The notes under the pieces are model-generated. The model searched no databases and was not told where the DNA came from. It worked only from the letters and a program-made list of their open reading frames with translations. The translations under genes were made by a program, and so were the position numbers. Shown in pieces: positions 13,255 through 21,238 of a stretch of 23,264 nucleotides of DNA. The number at the start of each line of letters is the position of its first letter. Position 1 is the first letter of the stretch. This DNA comes from Propionibacteriaceae bacterium. Its GTDB lineage: Bacteria; Actinomycetota; Actinomycetes; Propionibacteriales; Propionibacteriaceae. Where the stretch lies: positions 1 to 23,264 of the forward strand of contig JAGQUI010000008.1 in assembly GCA_020438595.1 (NCBI GenBank). The letters are read 5' to 3'.

Positions 13255-15903
13255 TCACGCCCTGGCAGCGGCCAGGGGCCGGTCCCCGGACGGGTCCGGG
13301 TCCCAGGCGGGGCCGCCCGCCGCGGGCAGCCGGGAGAGGTACCGCGAGTTCGCGGCGCCGACCGGCAGCCAGGCGAGGTCGTCGCCGCTCCCGACGCAGG
13401 CGAGCGCGAGCGCCACCCCGGCGGCGCCGGTGGAGACGTCGGAACTCAGCCGGATCAGGCCGTCGCCGATCACGAAGGCCATGTCGTCGACCCGCAGCAG
13501 GTTCGCGAGCACGAGGTCCCGCTGCCGGAGGGCCTCGGCGGCGTGTTGCGGCCCCGCGGACGCCAGGACCGCCATGATCCCCGCCCGTCCGTGGTCGAGG
13601 CAGTTGTACACGTAGACGTCGGCCGAGCACGCCCTGGCGGCGCCGGCGTGCTCGGCGTCGGTGAGCAGCCGGCACCCGGTGACCCGTTCGAGCACCTGGG
13701 CGACGGCCCAGACCCCGGCCGATCCCCACTCGATGTAGGGCAGTGCGCGGTTGTTGTCGTTGTCGCGCACCATCAGGTCACCGGCCCCGGTCAGGAGGCA
13801 GGCGTCGAGGTCGGCCCGAACCCGTCCGATCGCGCGGTCGACGACCTCTGCTCCGGCGCCGGCGAGGTGGGCGACCACGTCGACCAGCGCCAGTCCGGAC
13901 AGACCGTGGGCGAAGCCGCGGCGGTGGGTCAGCGCGGCCCAGCCCGAGGAGCCGGGCACGACCCCTCGCTGGAGCGCCTCGTTCGCTGCCAGCGCCTCGG
14001 CCAGGAGCTGCTCGTCGCCGGCTGCACGCGCCACCTCGATCGCCGCCAGGACGACGCCGGCGAGCCCGCCGTGCAGGTCGAGCCGCCGCCGGGCGCGCGC
14101 CTCGACCAGTGCACTTGTCGCAGCGGCGACGGCGGGATCGGTCCGACCCGCGTCGGACAGGGCGAGCGCGATGCCCGCCCGTCCGTCGTACAACCCGGGT
14201 TCCGCGACGGGTCGGCGGGCCGCGTCCTCGAGCGAGGCCAGGTCGGCCGGCGGCACCGGCAGGCCCAGCCGGGCGCGCGTCCAGACCACTCCCGCCCGTC
14301 CGTAGCCGAAGCTCTCCGAGACGTCCCCGGACTGGGCCGGGTCCCCCGGGAACGACCCGGTGGGCGAGAACCGTCGCGACCACTCGATCCCGGCGTCCAG
14401 GGCGGGCACCACGGTCCCGGCCGCCGGCGGGACCGGCCAGGTGTCCACCGTGACCTCGGCGGCGAGGAAGTGCCGCTCCACGGCGGGGAACCGCGCGCAC
14501 ACGGCCTCGATCTGGTCCGCGGCCGCGTCGCCGAACCGGCGCCGCGTCCGTTCGAGCGCGACCTCCCAGAACGCCGGCGCGGCCACCTCCATCTCCCATT
14601 CCGGGACGTACATCAGCATCAGGCTGCGCGACACCGCGTACCAGTCCGCCTCCACGGAGCTGAGCGCAGCCGGCGCACAGAACTCGAACACCCGGAACCC
14701 GACCTCCGGTTCGGCGTCGCAACGGGTCGCGTCCTCGAAGTCGATCAGCGTCACGGTGTCGGCGTCGTCGACGAGCACATTGCCCGGGTGCAGGTCGCCG
14801 ACGCACCACCCGCGGTCGTGGACGCGATCGAGGATCTCGATCACCTGGGCCCCGACGGCTACCGCGCGCTCGGCGTACCGGGCACACTCCGTCCCGTCCG
14901 GCCCGCTGGCGTACGGGGTGTTCCGGACGATCCAGGACGTGAGGGCCGTCCCTTCCGCGTACTCCAGTTCCAGGTACCGGTGCTCCCAGGCCCAGAACGA
15001 TCCGACCAGCTGCTGCACGCCGGGCTCACCGGCCAGGTCGGCCAGCACGGCCTGCTCCTGGCGCTGCCGGGTCACCGCGTCGCGCCGCCGGGCGTCGACC
15101 CCGGTGTGGCTGCGCGCCTCCCGCAGCACGCGGCGGGTGTCGTCGGGCAGGGTCGCCTTGTAGACGCCCCCGGCATTCGAGAAGTGCAGCGGGGACACCG
15201 CCTTGAACTCCTGCAGTCGCGAAGGACTGGATGACCGGTACCGGGCGTACGCCGGCGCCAGGCACTCGGGCAGTTCCACGCCGTCCGGGAGGATGAACCG
15301 GGGTTGGCGCTGGTCCGGGACCAGGCCCAGGGCGGCGCCGGCTCCGATCGCGCTCACCGGCAGGTCGTTGGCGTCGGGGAAGGTCATCGACATGATGCCG
15401 CCGTAGCGCGCGTACACGGGCCCGTCCCCGTAGCGCAGGTCGCTGAGGATGTAGGGGCCCTGCTGCCCGGCCAGCGCCTCGTCGAGCGCGGCGAGCAACC
15501 CGGCGAAGCCCTCGTCGTCGTCGGGGTAGATCGTGATGAACTTCCCCGAGCCCCCGCGGTCCTGCTGCTTGGCGTTGGTGTCCACCAGGCCCGACAGGTC
15601 GGGCAGGAACTTGAACGCCACCATCCGCTCGACGCAGAGGGCGGTCGTGCGGGCCAGGGTCTCGGCCGCGCAGTCCGGCGTGGCGGAGACGTGGATCTTC
15701 CAGCCCTGCAACCGGGGCTGCCAGTCCCGTGGGGTCCAGCCCTCCCACCCACCCCAGCGGCGGACCAGCCAGCCGGGTGGCAGCTCGGCGGTCTGGAACC
15801 GTTGCTCGCCGCCGCGGGCCAGCAGCTGCGCCATGGACCGCATCTGGCCGTAGAACGGGGACTCGTCACTGGCGGCGAGGACGTATTCGGGACGGACACT
15901 CAC
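13255..15903 (-). CDS. lanKC: Class III lanthipeptide synthetase LanKC (lyase-kinase-cyclase)
   Basis: The 882-residue enzyme has the three-part class III layout. An N-terminal phospho-Ser/Thr lyase-like domain (about 1-230) includes GWKIHVSATP (Lys69, His71), VAFKFLPD and SGKFITIYP. A kinase domain (about 235-500) has a glycine-rich loop SNAGGVYKA (Lys249), catalytic GDLHPGNVLV (Asp370, Asn375) and metal-binding LIDFED (Asp388). A LanC-like cyclase domain (about 525-850) has FAHGLSG, EWGSAGV and CLDHGRAG. The zinc-ligand Cys and CysHis of LanL/LanC are replaced (Gly727 region and Asp770), as in class III. It would dehydrate core Ser and close rings in five precursors. The GTG at 15903 has AGGAGGT upstream. 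The gene lies 47 bases after the response regulator gene. Confidence 0.96.
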   Translation of the reverse strand: MSVRPEYVLAASDESPFYGQMRSMAQLLARGGEQRFQTAELPPGWLVRRWGGWEGWTPRDWQPRLQGWKIHVSATPDCAAETLARTTALCVERMVAFKFLPDLSGLVDTNAKQQDRGGSGKFITIYPDDDEGFAGLLAALDEALAGQQGPYILSDLRYGDGPVYARYGGIMSMTFPDANDLPVSAIGAGAALGLVPDQRQPRFILPDGVELPECLAPAYARYRSSSPSRLQEFKAVSPLHFSNAGGVYKATLPDDTRRVLREARSHTGVDARRRDAVTRQRQEQAVLADLAGEPGVQQLVGSFWAWEHRYLELEYAEGTALTSWIVRNTPYASGPDGTECARYAERAVAVGAQVIEILDRVHDRGWCVGDLHPGNVLVDDADTVTLIDFEDATRCDAEPEVGFRVFEFCAPAALSSVEADWYAVSRSLMLMYVPEWEMEVAAPAFWEVALERTRRRFGDAAADQIEAVCARFPAVERHFLAAEVTVDTWPVPPAAGTVVPALDAGIEWSRRFSPTGSFPGDPAQSGDVSESFGYGRAGVVWTRARLGLPVPPADLASLEDAARRPVAEPGLYDGRAGIALALSDAGRTDPAVAAATSALVEARARRRLDLHGGLAGVVLAAIEVARAAGDEQLLAEALAANEALQRGVVPGSSGWAALTHRRGFAHGLSGLALVDVVAHLAGAGAEVVDRAIGRVRADLDACLLTGAGDLMVRDNDNNRALPYIEWGSAGVWAVAQVLERVTGCRLLTDAEHAGAARACSADVYVYNCLDHGRAGIMAVLASAGPQHAAEALRQRDLVLANLLRVDDMAFVIGDGLIRLSSDVSTGAAGVALALACVGSGDDLAWLPVGAANSRYLSRLPAAGGPAWDPDPSGDRPLAAARA

Positions 15904-15950
15904 GATGACCTCCTGGGTTGAGGGTGGTGGTGGGGGTGCGCTGTGCGGCG

Positions 15951-16643
15951 TCAGTGGACGGCCGAGGTGCTGCGGAGCGAGGGCAGCGCGCGCGGGTTGA
16001 CGATGTTGAGCTGGATCGCCCGGACGAGGATCTGCGTGCGCGACTTCACACCCATCTTCTCGGCGACGTGGGCGAGGTACTGCTTGACCGAGCCCTCGGA
16101 GACGAACATCTCGCGGCCGATCTGCAGGTTCGTCAGCCCGTGGGTCAGCCAGCCGAGCAGCTCGACCTCCCGCGGGGTGAGCCCGATGTCCACCGGCTCG
16201 CGGCCGATCGCGTCCTCCTCGGTCAGGGTGGTCACCAGCTGGCGGCGCACGGCCGAGGACAGGGGCATGTCGCCGCGCAGGGCCTGGTGCAACCCGGCGA
16301 CGAGGTTCGTCCCGCCGACGTCCTTGAGCAGGTACCCGGCCGCGCCGGCCCGCAACGCGGCGACGACGTACTCGCGGGTTCCGAACGTGGTCAGCGCGAC
16401 GATGCAGGCCCCGCTCCAGCGCGAGGAGATCTGCTGGGTCGCCTGGATCCCCGAGGTCCCCGGCATCTGCAGGTCCATCAGGACGATGTCGGGCTGCAGG
16501 ATCCCGAACGATGCGACGGCCTCGGCGCCGTCACGGGCCTCGCCGACGAGGGTGAAGTCGTCCCGCGGCTGGAAGAAGGACCGGTAGGCCGCGCGGACCA
16601 GCGCGTCATCGTCGGCCACGAGGATTCGGATCGGAGAGTTCAT
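15951..16643 (-). CDS. NarL/FixJ-family response regulator (first, RamR-like position)
   Basis: The 230-residue regulator has a receiver domain with acidic DDD (11-13), phospho-acceptor Asp57 in DIVLMDLQMPG, and the switch segment ALTTFGTREYV and YLLKD lysine. A LuxR-type helix-turn-helix follows: LTPREVELLGWLTHGLTNLQIG and SEGSVKQYLAHVAEKMGV. The ATG at 16643 was chosen because AAGG lies nine bases upstream; ATG 16652 overlaps this site. It is directly upstream of LanKC, as ramR-like regulators accompany SapB-type loci. Its kinase partner is probably the divergent gene. A near copy lies at 20535-21215. Confidence 0.95.
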   Translation of the reverse strand: MNSPIRILVADDDALVRAAYRSFFQPRDDFTLVGEARDGAEAVASFGILQPDIVLMDLQMPGTSGIQATQQISSRWSGACIVALTTFGTREYVVAALRAGAAGYLLKDVGGTNLVAGLHQALRGDMPLSSAVRRQLVTTLTEEDAIGREPVDIGLTPREVELLGWLTHGLTNLQIGREMFVSEGSVKQYLAHVAEKMGVKSRTQILVRAIQLNIVNPRALPSLRSTSAVH

Positions 16644-16789
16644 GGTGGCCATCCTTTTCGGCGGACCGGCCGGCCGGTAGTTCACTTCCGACCAGCCTGC
16701 GCGGCGAACTGACCGATGGTGAATAGTGCCGTGGAGCCGGGCCCGGTCAGGATGGTCGCGCTCCATTACCCCATCCGAAAGAGCCTGCC
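16644..16789. promoter_or_regulatory. Divergent promoter region with an inverted operator-like repeat
   Basis: The gap holds the start regions of the regulator (minus) and the secreted peptide/kinase operon (plus). TTCACTTCCGACCAG at 16681-16695 and CTGACCGATGGTGAA at 16709-16723 form an imperfect inverted repeat with 13 bases between. The conserved positions are TTCAC-nnn-CG-nn-CAG. A related half-site precedes the FtsX transporter operon. No clear -35/-10 pair was assigned. Confidence 0.55.
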
Positions 16790-16972
16790 ATGCGCGTCAC
16801 CACCTCCCTCGCCGTCCGCACCGCCTGCGCGGTCCTCGCCCTCGGCGCGATCGTCCCGCTGTCCACCGCCCCGGCCTCGGCCAGCCCGCTCGTGCCGACC
16901 ACCCAGGTGCGCCCGAATGACGCCATCATCTGCCGGATCTTCCCGCTCGCGTGCCGCAACGCCACGGCATGA
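16790..16972 (+). CDS. Small secreted peptide coupled to the sensor kinase gene
   Basis: The 60-residue product has a classic signal peptide: Arg residues near the start, a hydrophobic stretch CAVLALGAIVPL, and a PASAS cleavage region near residues 28-32. The exported part would be about 28-30 residues, with two cysteines spaced CRIFPLAC that could form a disulfide. A GAAAGAG sequence precedes the ATG. The TGA overlaps the ATG of the kinase gene (ATGA, 16969-16972), so translation is coupled. No family is recognised. Candidates are a peptide signal sensed by the kinase, a partner subunit of the sensor, or a small protein of unrelated function. The assignment as a real gene rests on the signal peptide, codon bias and overlap. 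Confidence 0.75.
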   Translation: MRVTTSLAVRTACAVLALGAIVPLSTAPASASPLVPTTQVRPNDAIICRIFPLACRNATA

Positions 16973-18165
16973 CCGCCGCCCAGCTCAGCCACACCGAGCG
17001 CCTCGGTATCGCTCTCGTACGCCGGGCACACGCACTGGGCGGGGCTGACCTGCTCCGAATGGTGGGGACGGCGCTGGTCGCCTTCCTGCTGTTGGACTAC
17101 GTCCGGCTCGCGATCAGCTCTCCGCTCGCCTTCGGCGACGCCGCGCTGGTCACCGCGATGGACGTGGTCGCCTACATCGCCGTCGGGGTCGCGCTCTGGC
17201 GTCCGGTGGCCGGACTGGCGCTCGCTTCGATCCCGCTGGCCGCGTCGCTGGTGTGGACCTCCACGAGCCTGGAGGTGCCCCTGCTGGTGCTCGCGACCGC
17301 GCTGGGCCTGGCCCAGGTCCGCCGCCGGACGGCAGCGATCGCGAGCCTGGCGCTGGCCGGCTACGTCGGCGTCCGGACGCTCGCCGCCCCCACGGAGGTC
17401 CGGGGCCCCCTCGGGCTCACCCTGGGCGTCGCCCTGGCGCTCGGGCTGGTCGGCGGCTGGACGGGCCTGCTGCTCCGCGTCCGCAGGGAGCACCGCGAAC
17501 GCACCGAGCTGTACCGCACGGCCGAGAACGCCCGGATCCGCGCCGACGAGCGCCGGCTGCTGGCCCGCGAGCTCCACGACGTCGTGGCCCACCAGCTCTC
17601 GACCGCGTCGCTGCAGGTGATGGGCGCGCACGCCGAGTCCGATCCGCGCGCGCTGCACCGGGCACTGGACGTCGTGGCCGGGGCGACCGCCGAGGCGCTC
17701 ACCGAGCTGCGGCTTCTGGTCCGGGTGCTGCGCGACGACCCGGCAACAGCGGTGTCCGGAACGGAGATCCGGGAGCTCGCCGAACGCGTCCCGCCGACCC
17801 GAGCGGCGGCCGCGGCCGACCTGGCGCTGCTCGAGGCCGGGTTCGAGCCGGACATCGAGGTGCCCGCCAGGGCCGACGACCTGGCGATGACCGTGCAGCG
17901 CACGCTCTCCCGCGTGCTCCACGAGGCCACCGACAACGTGATCCGGCATGCGCCGGCGCGCAGCCGGTGCGTGGTGCACACGACGATCACCGACCAGCAG
18001 GTCACGCTGGAGGTCCGCAACGGTGTGCCACCGGACGCAGGATTCCCCGCTCTCGGCTGGGGCCTGCGCGGGCTGCAGGAGCGGATCGACCTCACCGGGG
18101 GCAGCTTCGCCGTGGCGATCGCGGACGCCGAGTGGGTGGTCACGGCCACCCTGCCGCTCACCTGA
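16969..18165 (+). CDS. NarL-type membrane sensor histidine kinase (HisKA_3 family)
   Basis: The 398-residue kinase has about five to six hydrophobic segments within residues 28-165 and only very short loops, so no large extracellular sensor domain. A coiled-coil stretch follows (about 167-195), with many Arg and Glu. The phospho-acceptor motif is ARELHDVVAHQLS with His203. The ATPase domain has N-box HEATDNVIRHA and G-box GWGLRGLQERIDLTGGSF. It starts at the ATG overlapping the secreted peptide stop. No separate SD was seen, consistent with coupling. It should phosphorylate a LuxR-type regulator, most likely the divergent one next door, at the cytoplasmic membrane. Confidence 0.93.
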   Translation: MTAAQLSHTERLGIALVRRAHALGGADLLRMVGTALVAFLLLDYVRLAISSPLAFGDAALVTAMDVVAYIAVGVALWRPVAGLALASIPLAASLVWTSTSLEVPLLVLATALGLAQVRRRTAAIASLALAGYVGVRTLAAPTEVRGPLGLTLGVALALGLVGGWTGLLLRVRREHRERTELYRTAENARIRADERRLLARELHDVVAHQLSTASLQVMGAHAESDPRALHRALDVVAGATAEALTELRLLVRVLRDDPATAVSGTEIRELAERVPPTRAAAAADLALLEAGFEPDIEVPARADDLAMTVQRTLSRVLHEATDNVIRHAPARSRCVVHTTITDQQVTLEVRNGVPPDAGFPALGWGLRGLQERIDLTGGSFAVAIADAEWVVTATLPLT

Positions 18166-18205
18166 GCCATGTCCGGCGCAGCCGGTCCGGTCGCGGTCGT
18201 CGGTC

Positions 18206-18211
18206 TAGACT
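18206..18211 (+). promoter_or_regulatory. Candidate -10 element for the tandem kinase gene
   Basis: TAGACT lies 29 bases before the ATG at 18241 and matches the actinobacterial TANNNT -10 form. No good -35 was seen. It supports a start at 18241 rather than 18169. Confidence 0.35.
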
Positions 18212-18240
18212 CGGGGTCGCCCCACCCCGGGAGACCCACG

Positions 18241-20538
18241 ATGCCCACAGTGCCGCGCAGTTGGCGGCGGGCGTTTCGCAGATTCGCGAGCCCGCTCACG
18301 CTGTTGCGCGCGTGCGTGGTCACCTACGTGGCGCTCGACTTCCTGTTCGCGCTCGGCACCGCCCCGACTCCCGGCGCACAGCACGTGGCGCTCGCCCTGG
18401 CCAGCGGCGGGGCCGTCGTCGTCGCGCTGTGGCAACCGGTCGTGGGCGCGGCGATCTCCGCCCCGGTCCTGGCGTCCCGCTTCCTGGTCGGCGAGCACGG
18501 CTACGGGTTCTCCCCGCTGGCGGTCTGCACGATCGCGGTCGTCGCGGCCGCCCCGCGCCGGGCCGCCGCGGTCGTCGTCTCCGGCTACGCGGCCTTCGTC
18601 GCCGCGGTGCTGCTGCGCGGGACGGACACGGCGGCGAGCGCGTACGCCACCGTGTTCATCGTCGGCATCGCGCTCGGCCTCGCCGGCCGCTTCCTGCTCG
18701 GCCGCACCAGGCTGGCCGCGCACAGGATCGCCGGCCTGGCCCGGAGCATCGACGAGATCCGGGCCGAGGAACGGACCGCCCTCGCCGACGAGCTCGCCGC
18801 CCTGCTCACCGCCGGGCTCAGCCACAACCGCGGCGAACTCGAACGCGCCGCGAGCAGCGACCATCCGGACGAGATCCACCGCCTGCTGGCCGCCGCCACG
18901 GCGTCCTCACGGCTCGCCCTCACCCGGCTGCGGGGACTGGTGGCCACCCTCCGGCTGGACGAGTTCGCCGTGGCCGACGCGTCCGCAGTGCTGAGGATCG
19001 CCGTCGAGGAGGCCGAGGACCAACTGGTCGGCACGGGCCATCCGGTCGAGCTGGACCTGGCGCCGGACCTGTCAGCTCTGGAACCCGCCCGGGCGCGGGC
19101 GCTGGAACGCTCCCTGCGGGCCGGCGTGGAGGTCGTCCATGCTGTCGGTGTGCCCGGTGCGACCTGCCGGATCGAGGTGACCACGCCCCCCGGGCAGGTG
19201 GGGGTGCGGCTGTCCTGCGCGGTCACGCCGGGCAGCCCCGTCGCGGAGGCGCTGCCGGAACTCCAGCGCGCCGGCCTGGCCGCGCTCGATGGCAGCGTGC
19301 AGGCCGGTTCGGGTCCGGACGGCTGGTCGATGACCGCACTGGTCCCGCAGCGCCCGGCCGCGTCGGGCGCCCTCCCTTCGCGGGCGGGTGCCGGGTCCGA
19401 ACGAATCAGCCTCCGCACCGCCCGGCTGACCGTGGGCATCGTCTGCGTGGTCGCGGCCGTGTGGCAGATGACCGCCTCGCTGTCCGCGATCGCCGCCGGC
19501 GACCCGTGGGCCCTCGACGCGATCTGGGTCCTGACCTGGGTCGGCATCGCCGTCGCCGTCCGGGCTCCCCTCGTCGGCACCATCCTGCTCGCCGGTGGCA
19601 TGCTCGCCTCCCTGTGGGTGTCCACCCCGACCCCGAAGGCGTGGCAGCCGCCGCACCTGGAGATCCTGGCGATCGCCGCGATCTGGGCGATCCGGAGCCC
19701 GCGCCGGCTCGTGGCCGTCGCGAGCGCCTGGCTCGGCTACGTGCTGGTCTGGTTCGACAGCCGGTGGAAGCTGGCCGACCTCGTGGTCCTGGTCGCGTAC
19801 CCGTCGATCGGGATCATGCTCGGGGCCGCCGCCCGCTACTTCATGCTGACCCGGCAGCGGCAGCTGGCGGAACTGCACAAGCTCGCCAGCGAGCGGGCCG
19901 ATGCCCGGGCGGCGGAGCGGCGCCAGCTCGCCGGCGAGTTGCACGACGTGGTCGCCCACCAGCTGTCCCTGATGAGCATGCAGGCCCTCGCCCACGCGGA
20001 GGCGTCCGACCTGGCCGGGCTCCGCGCGGCCGCGACCTCGATGGCGCGCCTCAACGACGGCGCGCAGGCCGACCTCGCCACACTGCTCGCCCTGATGCGG
20101 GAGGACCGGCCCGCGGTGGCCGGCACCGAGGTGGGCTGGACGGCACCCTCGGCGGTCGCGGGCGCGGTGCACGCGACCCTGACCGATGCCGGGTACGCGG
20201 TGGACCTCGACCTGCCGGACGGGACGGACGACTGCTGCGCCACCACCCAGCGCACCATCGCCCGCCTGCTGCGTGAGGGCAGTACCAACGTCATGCGCTA
20301 CGCCCCGCCCCGCTCGCGGTGCTCGATCCGGGTTCGGCCGGACGCCGACTCGGTCAGCGTGGAGGTGACCAATCCGCTGGCGCCGACCACGCGCCGCCAC
20401 CCCGACTCCACCGGCAACGGGCTGCGCGGGCTCACCGAGCGCGTCCTGCTCACCGGCGGCTCGTTCACCGCGGGCGACGACGGCGGCCGGTGGCGGGTCC
20501 GCGCAGTCCTGCCGCGCTGGGACATCCCGGCTTGCTAG
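18241..20538 (+). CDS. Tandem sensor kinase: degenerate kinase half fused to active kinase half
   Basis: The 765-residue protein has two copies of a membrane-plus-HisKA_3 layout. The N-terminal half has hydrophobic segments (about 15-160), then ADELAALLTAGLS, where the canonical His is Ala186, and an ATPase-like region without N-box Asn or an intact G-box. After a linker near residues 375-400 come a second membrane region (about 400-540), AGELHDVVAHQLS with His568, REGSTNVMRYA and GNGLRGLTERVLLTGGSF, all intact. The ATG at 18241 has GGGAG nine bases upstream. An upstream ATG (18169) adds 24 residues and lacks an SD. Its stop overlaps that of the convergent regulator gene. It likely signals to that regulator. 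Confidence 0.9.
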   Translation: MPTVPRSWRRAFRRFASPLTLLRACVVTYVALDFLFALGTAPTPGAQHVALALASGGAVVVALWQPVVGAAISAPVLASRFLVGEHGYGFSPLAVCTIAVVAAAPRRAAAVVVSGYAAFVAAVLLRGTDTAASAYATVFIVGIALGLAGRFLLGRTRLAAHRIAGLARSIDEIRAEERTALADELAALLTAGLSHNRGELERAASSDHPDEIHRLLAAATASSRLALTRLRGLVATLRLDEFAVADASAVLRIAVEEAEDQLVGTGHPVELDLAPDLSALEPARARALERSLRAGVEVVHAVGVPGATCRIEVTTPPGQVGVRLSCAVTPGSPVAEALPELQRAGLAALDGSVQAGSGPDGWSMTALVPQRPAASGALPSRAGAGSERISLRTARLTVGIVCVVAAVWQMTASLSAIAAGDPWALDAIWVLTWVGIAVAVRAPLVGTILLAGGMLASLWVSTPTPKAWQPPHLEILAIAAIWAIRSPRRLVAVASAWLGYVLVWFDSRWKLADLVVLVAYPSIGIMLGAAARYFMLTRQRQLAELHKLASERADARAAERRQLAGELHDVVAHQLSLMSMQALAHAEASDLAGLRAAATSMARLNDGAQADLATLLALMREDRPAVAGTEVGWTAPSAVAGAVHATLTDAGYAVDLDLPDGTDDCCATTQRTIARLLREGSTNVMRYAPPRSRCSIRVRPDADSVSVEVTNPLAPTTRRHPDSTGNGLRGLTERVLLTGGSFTAGDDGGRWRVRAVLPRWDIPAC

Positions 20539-21215
20539 GCGAGCTCCAGTTGCATGGGGTCGACGATCCCCAGCTGGATCGCCCGGACCAGGATCTGCGT
20601 CCGCGACACCACCTGGAGCTTGTCCGCGACCCGGGCGACGTACTGCTTCACCGAGCCCTCGGAGAGGTGCATCCGGGTGCCGATCTGCTGATTGGTCAGC
20701 CCGTGCGCCAGCCAGCCGACCAGCTCCGTCTCGCGGGGGGTGAGGCCGGGGTCCTGGTGCGGCTGACCCGGCGCGGACGTGTCGTCGACCAGGGTCGAGA
20801 CCAGCTCCCGGCGCACCGCGGACGACAGCGGCATGTCACCGGCGAGGGCGCCCCGAAGGGCCGCGAGCAGCGCCGGCCCGTCGGTGCTCTTCAGCAGGTA
20901 GCCGGAGGCGCCGGCGCGCAGGGCGGCCACGACGTAGTCCCTGGTGCCGAAGGTGGTGATCGCGACCACGCAGGCCCGCGGCCACCGCCCGCAGATCGTG
21001 CGGGTGGCGTCGATCCCCGAGGAGCCGGGCATCTGCAGGTCCATCAGCACCAGGTCGGGTTGCAGGCGGGCGTAGGCGTCCACCGCCTCGGCGCCGTCAC
21101 GGGCCTCGCCGACCACGTCGAACTCCTTGTGCTGGGCGAAGAAGGAGCGGTAGATCTCGCGCAGGCGCGGATCGTCGTCGACGACCAGCAACCGGCGACT
21201 CGGGGGCTGGGTCAC
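20535..21215 (-). CDS. NarL/FixJ-family response regulator (second)
   Basis: The 226-residue protein is closely related to the regulator at 15951-16643. The receiver has VVDDD near residue 11 and Asp59 in DLVLMDLQMPG. The DNA-binding domain has LTPRETELVGWLAHGLTNQQIG and SEGSVKQYVARVADKLQV, followed by SRTQILVRAIQLGIVDP, almost identical to its paralogue. The GTG start at 21215 has a GGGG-rich SD next to it. The gene converges on the tandem kinase, sharing the bases CTAG (20535-20538) as overlapping stop codons. The pair probably forms one signalling unit. Shared or competing DNA targets with the first regulator are plausible. Confidence 0.95.
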   Translation of the reverse strand: MTQPPSRRLLVVDDDPRLREIYRSFFAQHKEFDVVGEARDGAEAVDAYARLQPDLVLMDLQMPGSSGIDATRTICGRWPRACVVAITTFGTRDYVVAALRAGASGYLLKSTDGPALLAALRGALAGDMPLSSAVRRELVSTLVDDTSAPGQPHQDPGLTPRETELVGWLAHGLTNQQIGTRMHLSEGSVKQYVARVADKLQVVSRTQILVRAIQLGIVDPMQLELA

Positions 21216-21238
21216 CCCCTCAGGCTAGCTGTACGGAC

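Noticed and set aside
13255..15903. Class IV (LanL) or class II (LanM) synthetase
   Set aside because: A kinase plus an N-terminal lyase rules out LanM. The cyclase lacks the zinc-ligand Cys and CysHis expected in LanL, and the precursors carry the class III LxLQ-type motif.
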